Source of the DNA: Clostridia bacterium | Lineage (GTDB): Bacteria; Bacillota; Clostridia; Saccharofermentanales; UBA5734 | Direction: 5' to 3' | Assembly: GCA_018056585.1 (NCBI GenBank) | Contig: JAGPFK010000019.1 | Span: 1-10,870 of the forward strand | Length of the DNA stretch: 10,870 nt | Shown: positions 7,524-10,870 of the stretch, in pieces | Layout: every line of letters begins with the position of its first letter | Numbering within the stretch: the stretch's first letter is position 1 | Position numbers and translations under genes: made by a program | The notes under the pieces: model-generated | Seen by the model: only the letters and a program-made list of their open reading frames with translations | Database searches by the model: none | Told to the model about the DNA's origin: nothing

Positions 7524-7562
7524 CTTTATCGTTTTAGCAGTTTAGTGAGATAAAGCGCTAAA
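7524..7562 (+). promoter_or_regulatory. Two interleaved inverted repeats in the hisZ leader, possible operator
   Basis: CTTTATC (7524-7530) is an exact inverted match to GATAAAG (7549-7555). TTTAGC (7533-7538) is an exact inverted match to GCTAAA (7557-7562). Both have 18-base gaps and the arms interleave. They lie just after the predicted transcription start, a common place for a repressor site. As RNA hairpins they would be weak (A/U-rich, large loops) and could not easily form together. No U-run follows, so this is not a terminator. A DNA operator is the best guess; the regulator is unknown. Confidence 0.4.
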
Positions 7563-7576
7563 GAGAGGAGTTTCTG

Positions 7577-8782
7577 ATGGGACAGTGGCAATTTCATACA
7601 CCCGATGGTGTCGCAGATCTACTGCCACGCGAGTGTGCAGCCAAGAGACGCATGGAACAACGCTTGCGCCAGGTTTTTTCATCTCGCGGGTACCAGGAAA
7701 TTGAAACACCGGGGATCGAGTTTTACGATGTGTACGCGGCAGGCTGTGGGGCCGTGGCGCAGGAATGTTTATTTAAGTTTTTTGACCATCAGGGGCGTAT
7801 TTTATGCCTGCGGTATGATGGAACGGTTCCGGCTGCTCGTGTTGCAGCCACTTTATTGCGTGATGAGCCGACTCCGCTTCGATTATCTTATCTTGGCAAC
7901 ATGTACCGGTATAATGAATTTGGCGGCGGGCGTCAGCGAGAGTTTTCCCAGGCTGGCATTGAACTGATGGGCAGCGCAGGCCCGCAAGCGGACGCGGAGG
8001 TGATCGCAACCGCCATTGCCGCCGCATTAGCAGTAGGGATTGAAGATTTACAGGTTTCCATCGGACAAGTTGCTTTTTTCCGCGGCATTTTATCTGAATG
8101 GCAGATCAGCGGAACAGCGGCTGATCTGCTTCCACATTTAATTGACACCAAACAATTGGTTGCCATCGAGGAACTGGCGGATCAACTGTCTCTGCCGGAT
8201 AAAGCCAGGCGGGTCATCACGCGGCTTGCATCCAGCATGATGACAGAAAATGATCTGGATGAACTCGAATCTTGTGTGAGCCATCCCGACGCACTGACAG
8301 CTCTTCAAAATCTGCGTTCGGTTCTGCGCATTCTTGCTGATTATGATTGTCTTCGTTATGTTTCCGTTGATCTTGGTATGTTGCAGAGTTTGAACTATTA
8401 TACCGGCATTATTTTCAAGGGCTTTACCTATGGACTCGGGTTTCCGCTTTTCAGTGGCGGGCGATATGACAGCCTGGTCCGTTCCTTTGGCCGTGATTTA
8501 TGCGCGACTGGCTTTTCAATGGGCATCAGCCTTGCCCTGACGGCTTTAAGGCGGCAGGGAAAGATGGAACCGGATCCCCAAAAGCCGATTCTGATCGGAT
8601 CCGTACCTGGGAAGCGAGCGGCTGCTCTGAGCCTGGCCGACAATTTGAGATCTTCCGGTCAAGTGGTCATTTCTGACTGCGATGATCTGGCCCCTCAAAG
8701 CCTGCTGCAGCGCTATCCGGATTGCCCTATTCTGTTTGTTGAAGAAGAGGGCCATGCGGTATGGCTCCGGGAGGTGCGCTGA
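7577..8782 (+). CDS. hisZ: ATP phosphoribosyltransferase regulatory subunit HisZ
   Basis: HisZ is a histidyl-tRNA synthetase paralogue that activates short-form HisG and gives histidine feedback control. It does not charge tRNA. The 401 residues keep the class II synthetase core: HTPDGVADLLP at 7-17, motif-2-like YRYNEFGGGRQREFSQAGIE at 110-129, the LNYYTG region at 272-277 (histidine site in HisRS), and motif-3-like SGGRYDSLVRSFG at 293-305. The C-terminal part (about 336-401) is shorter than a full anticodon-binding domain and looks like a remnant of it. This, together with hisG immediately downstream, argues for HisZ over HisS. The start is ATG with AGAGGAG 6 bases upstream. It is the first gene of the his cluster, with its own promoter. 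Confidence 0.94.
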   Translation: MGQWQFHTPDGVADLLPRECAAKRRMEQRLRQVFSSRGYQEIETPGIEFYDVYAAGCGAVAQECLFKFFDHQGRILCLRYDGTVPAARVAATLLRDEPTPLRLSYLGNMYRYNEFGGGRQREFSQAGIELMGSAGPQADAEVIATAIAAALAVGIEDLQVSIGQVAFFRGILSEWQISGTAADLLPHLIDTKQLVAIEELADQLSLPDKARRVITRLASSMMTENDLDELESCVSHPDALTALQNLRSVLRILADYDCLRYVSVDLGMLQSLNYYTGIIFKGFTYGLGFPLFSGGRYDSLVRSFGRDLCATGFSMGISLALTALRRQGKMEPDPQKPILIGSVPGKRAAALSLADNLRSSGQVVISDCDDLAPQSLLQRYPDCPILFVEEEGHAVWLREVR

Positions 8783-8783
8783 C

Positions 8784-9452
8784 ATGCAACCTTTAACCAT
8801 TGCACTGGCCAAAGGCCGGCTGGCAGATCAGGCCGTTGACTTACTGGAAGCAGCCGGCGTAGATTGTCAGGTTGTTCGGGAAAAGTCGCGAAAGTTGATT
8901 ATGGAAGACGAAAAAACCGGCCTGCGATTTATTCTGGCCAAGCCGGCAGATGTTCCGACTTATGTTGATTATGGTGCGGCAGACATCGGAATTGTCGGTA
9001 AAGACACGCTTCTTGAAGAGGGGCGTTCCCTCTATGAGGTATTAAATCTGGGGTTCGGGGCTTGCCGTCTATGTGTCTGCGGCCCCCCGTCACTGGAAGG
9101 GCGCCTGGATCAGTTGCCGAACAAGCGTGTTGCGACCAAATACCCCCGGATTGCACGGGCATATTTTGAGGGAAAACGACGCGAGAGCGTGGAGATTATC
9201 CGATTGAACGGATCGGTAGAATTAGCGCCGCTTGTCGGCCTTGCGGAAGTTATTGTGGATATCGTTGAAAGTGGCCGGACACTTGCAGAAAACGGCTTGA
9301 TTGTGCTCGAGACCATCGCGCCGGTCAGTGCCCGGATGGTTGTAAATCGGGTTAGTATGAAAATGAAAGCAGACCGGATCAATGAACTGATATTATCTGT
9401 GCAGGCTCAATTGAACCGGGAGAAGGAAGAGAGGCGGCCTGGAAAGGAATGA
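8784..9452 (+). CDS. hisG: ATP phosphoribosyltransferase catalytic subunit HisG, short form
   Basis: HisG catalyses the first step of histidine synthesis, ATP plus PRPP to phosphoribosyl-ATP. It has 222 residues, the short form that lacks the C-terminal regulatory ACT-like domain and needs HisZ, encoded just upstream. Motifs are LTIALAKGRL (4-13), KPADVPTYVDYGAADIGIVGKD (53-74, read in two parts: YVDYGAADIGI then VGKD), RVATKYPRIARAYF (115-128) and the PRPP-binding loop VDIVESGRTLAENGL (158-172). The start is the ATG at 8784, one base after the hisZ stop, with GGGAGGTG at 8769-8776 inside the end of hisZ. A longer in-frame opening from 8682 would overlap hisZ by about 100 bases and adds no conserved sequence. 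Its stop overlaps the next reading frame (ATGA at 9449-9452). Confidence 0.97.
   Translation: MQPLTIALAKGRLADQAVDLLEAAGVDCQVVREKSRKLIMEDEKTGLRFILAKPADVPTYVDYGAADIGIVGKDTLLEEGRSLYEVLNLGFGACRLCVCGPPSLEGRLDQLPNKRVATKYPRIARAYFEGKRRESVEIIRLNGSVELAPLVGLAEVIVDIVESGRTLAENGLIVLETIAPVSARMVVNRVSMKMKADRINELILSVQAQLNREKEERRPGKE
9443..9448 (+). promoter_or_regulatory. Ribosome binding site favouring the second hisD ATG
   Basis: AAAGGA ends 6 bases before the ATG at 9455. For the in-frame ATG at 9449 the same site would be directly adjacent and so too close. This favours 9455, though the two starts differ by only two residues. Confidence 0.55.
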
Positions 9453-9454
9453 CG

Positions 9455-10828
9455 ATGCAAATAAAGAGCCCTTTACGCATTATAATGACCAATCAGGATG
9501 AACTGCAGCATCAGGTTGCACAACTGGGTTTGCGCGGCAAGATGGACTTGAAGCCGGTTCTTTTGGCTGTCGAAGGGATCATTGATCAGGTCCGCAAACG
9601 AGGCGATGCGGCTTTGATTGAGCTGACAGCCCGATATGATGGGGTTCTGCTGGAAAAGAATCAATTGCGCGTCGAGGAGGCCGAAATCAAAAAGGCCGTG
9701 GACCGCGTGGATTCTTCACTGATGGACGCCATGCGCCTGGCGGCGGAACGCATTCGCGCCTTTCACGAAGCGCAGTTGCCGCAGGACATTTATCTGCCGA
9801 CCGACCAAGGCGGCTCAATCGGTCTGATTCATCGTCCTCTGGATACGGTCGGCGTCTATGTGCCTGGCGGTCTGGCCCCGCTGCCGTCCTCTGTTCTGAT
9901 GAACCTTATTCCGGCTAAAGTTGCCGGCGTTCGCCGCATCATTTTGTGCACACCGCCGCGTAAAGACGGCTCAATTGATGACGGAATTCTGGCAGCCGCT
10001 TCAATCGCGGGCGCAACAGAATTGTATCGGGTGGGCGGCGCGCAGGCCGTCGCGGCCATGGCTTATGGTACCGAAACCATTGCAGCTGTTGATAAAATCG
10101 CAGGTCCCGGTAACATTTACGTCAACACAGCCAAACGTCTTGTCTTCGGGCAAGTGGATATCGATTTGTTTGCCGGACCCAGTGAGATCTTAATTATTGC
10201 GGATCAGACAGCCGACGCGGCTTATGTCGCGGCCGATTTACTTTCCCAGGCCGAGCACGACCCATTGGCTTCTGCTCTGCTTCTGACAGACAGCCTGCCA
10301 TTGGCCAGGGCTGTAGCCGAAGAAGTGGCTTTCAGAATTCCTGATCTCCCACGTGCCGACATCATCCGCCGTTCTTTATCCGACTATGGCGCGGCATTGG
10401 TTGTTCCGGATCTGATGACAGCGCTCCGTTTTGCCAATGAACTGGCGCCTGAACATCTTGAGTTGATCGTCGCTGATCCGGATAACTGGCTGCCTTTTAT
10501 TGCCAATGCGGGTGCCGTCTTTATCGGGCCTTACAGTCCTGAACCATTGGGTGATTATCTGGCTGGGACCAACCATGTGCTGCCAACCAGCGGAACAGCG
10601 CGTTTCTTCTCTCCGCTGAACACGCAGGATTTTATCAAGAAAATGAACTTCATTCGCTACACCGAGGCTGATTTAGAATCCTGCCGCCATGCTGTTGTGT
10701 GCTTCGCGGAAGCTGAACAGCTTAAAGCACATGCGGAATCGGTGCGTGTTCGTTTCGGCGAGGATTCAAAATCTCTGAACCAGGATCAAAAAGATAAAAA
10801 GACGAGAGGAGAACAGCCAGATGGTTGA
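9455..10828 (+). CDS. hisD: Histidinol dehydrogenase HisD
   Basis: HisD oxidises L-histidinol through histidinal to L-histidine, using two NAD+ and a bound Zn2+; these are the last two steps of the pathway. It has 457 residues from the ATG at 9455. Family motifs are VYVPGGLAPLPSSVLMNLIP (134-153), AGPGNIYVNTAKRLV (216-230), FAGPSEILIIAD (239-250) and LGDYLAGTNHVLPTSG (365-380). Likely Zn2+ ligands are Q265, H268, D367 and H426; the catalytic pair is E333-H334 in APEHLE. The spacing agrees with the Salmonella enzyme. The last 22 or so residues are a hydrophilic tail beyond the conserved end. They carry the ribosome binding site and start of the next gene, which overlaps hisD by 8 bases. The upstream junction with hisG is also an overlap or near-contact. 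Confidence 0.97.
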   Translation: MQIKSPLRIIMTNQDELQHQVAQLGLRGKMDLKPVLLAVEGIIDQVRKRGDAALIELTARYDGVLLEKNQLRVEEAEIKKAVDRVDSSLMDAMRLAAERIRAFHEAQLPQDIYLPTDQGGSIGLIHRPLDTVGVYVPGGLAPLPSSVLMNLIPAKVAGVRRIILCTPPRKDGSIDDGILAAASIAGATELYRVGGAQAVAAMAYGTETIAAVDKIAGPGNIYVNTAKRLVFGQVDIDLFAGPSEILIIADQTADAAYVAADLLSQAEHDPLASALLLTDSLPLARAVAEEVAFRIPDLPRADIIRRSLSDYGAALVVPDLMTALRFANELAPEHLELIVADPDNWLPFIANAGAVFIGPYSPEPLGDYLAGTNHVLPTSGTARFFSPLNTQDFIKKMNFIRYTEADLESCRHAVVCFAEAEQLKAHAESVRVRFGEDSKSLNQDQKDKKTRGEQPDG

Positions 10829-10870
10829 ACAAAGACAGACAACTGCCCGGCGTTTCTGGAACAGCAGGAC
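10821..10870 (+). CDS. Start of next his-cluster gene (3' truncated), possibly histidinol-phosphate aminotransferase
   Basis: An ATG at 10821, with AGAGGAG at 10805-10811 nine bases upstream, opens a frame that stays open to the window end. It gives 16 residues (MVEQRQTTARRFWNSR) plus two bases. It overlaps the end of hisD by 8 bases. The position after hisZ-hisG-hisD suggests hisC or hisB. The FW-N-SR stretch resembles the N-terminus of HisC more than the R-x-T-x-E-T start of HisB, but 16 residues are too few to decide. Confidence 0.55.
   Translation, partial: MVEQRQTTARRFWNSR

Noticed and set aside
7514..7537. A tiny open frame, ATG at 7514 to TAG at 7535 (MSGTLSF), as a his leader peptide.
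   Set aside because: It begins inside the -10 box, before the predicted transcript start, has no ribosome binding site and contains no His codons.
7524..7562. A rho-independent terminator for the ATPase operon.
   Set aside because: The inverted repeats are A/T-rich with 18-base loops and no T-run follows. They also lie downstream of the next promoter.
7522..7576. A histidine T-box or other riboswitch ahead of hisZ.
   Set aside because: The leader is only about 55 bases, much shorter than a T-box. It has no antiterminator TGGN-type element and no terminator hairpin with a T-run.
7577..8782. Annotating this gene as histidyl-tRNA synthetase (hisS).
   Set aside because: The core is HisRS-like, but the C-terminal domain is too short for a full anticodon-binding domain and short-form hisG follows directly, which fits HisZ.
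8682..8783. An N-terminal extension of HisG starting at 8682.
   Set aside because: It lies inside hisZ in another frame. The ATG at 8784 has a strong ribosome binding site and begins the conserved HisG N-terminus.

Overview
The window is a tightly packed run of same-strand (+) genes from a bacterium. It carries most of a V-type (A/V-type) ATPase operon followed directly by the first genes of a histidine biosynthesis operon. The organism is most likely a Firmicute, probably a clostridium-like lineage. The reasons are the bacterial V-ATPase order I-K-E-C-F-A-B-D, strong AGGAGG/GGAGGTG ribosome binding sites, several TTG and GTG starts, and a short-form HisG paired with HisZ. The genus cannot be settled from the sequence.

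Region 1 (1-7490) encodes the ATPase. It has the C-terminal membrane part of subunit I (5' end outside the window), the membrane-ring proteolipid K, the peripheral stalk subunit E, the connector subunit C, the central-stalk subunit F, the catalytic subunit A, the non-catalytic subunit B, and the central-stalk subunit D. Together they make a rotary complex: A and B form the nucleotide-binding head, D and F the rotor axle, C joins the axle to the K ring, E belongs to the stator, and I is the ion-translocating stator membrane subunit. The stator partner of E (subunit G/H) is not in the window and probably lies upstream. Subunit K carries the complete set of residues that bind Na+ in the Enterococcus hirae NtpK ring, so the enzyme is predicted to be Na+-coupled. 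Whether it pumps Na+ or makes ATP cannot be read from the sequence.

Region 2 (7491-7576) is a short junction. A perfect sigma-70/sigma-A consensus promoter has its -35 hexamer overlapping the stop codon of the subunit D gene. There is no room for a terminator before it and none is seen. Two interleaved inverted repeats lie between the predicted transcription start and the hisZ ribosome binding site, and may be an operator.

Region 3 (7577-10870) encodes HisZ, HisG and HisD, then the first 16 codons of another gene, possibly hisC. HisZ and short HisG together form the ATP phosphoribosyltransferase that opens the histidine pathway, and HisD performs its last two oxidations.

The window is well conserved core metabolism and bioenergetics. 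I found no mobile element, CRISPR array, RNA gene or clearly new system. The points most worth a second look are the ion specificity of the ATPase and the compact regulatory junction between the two operons.
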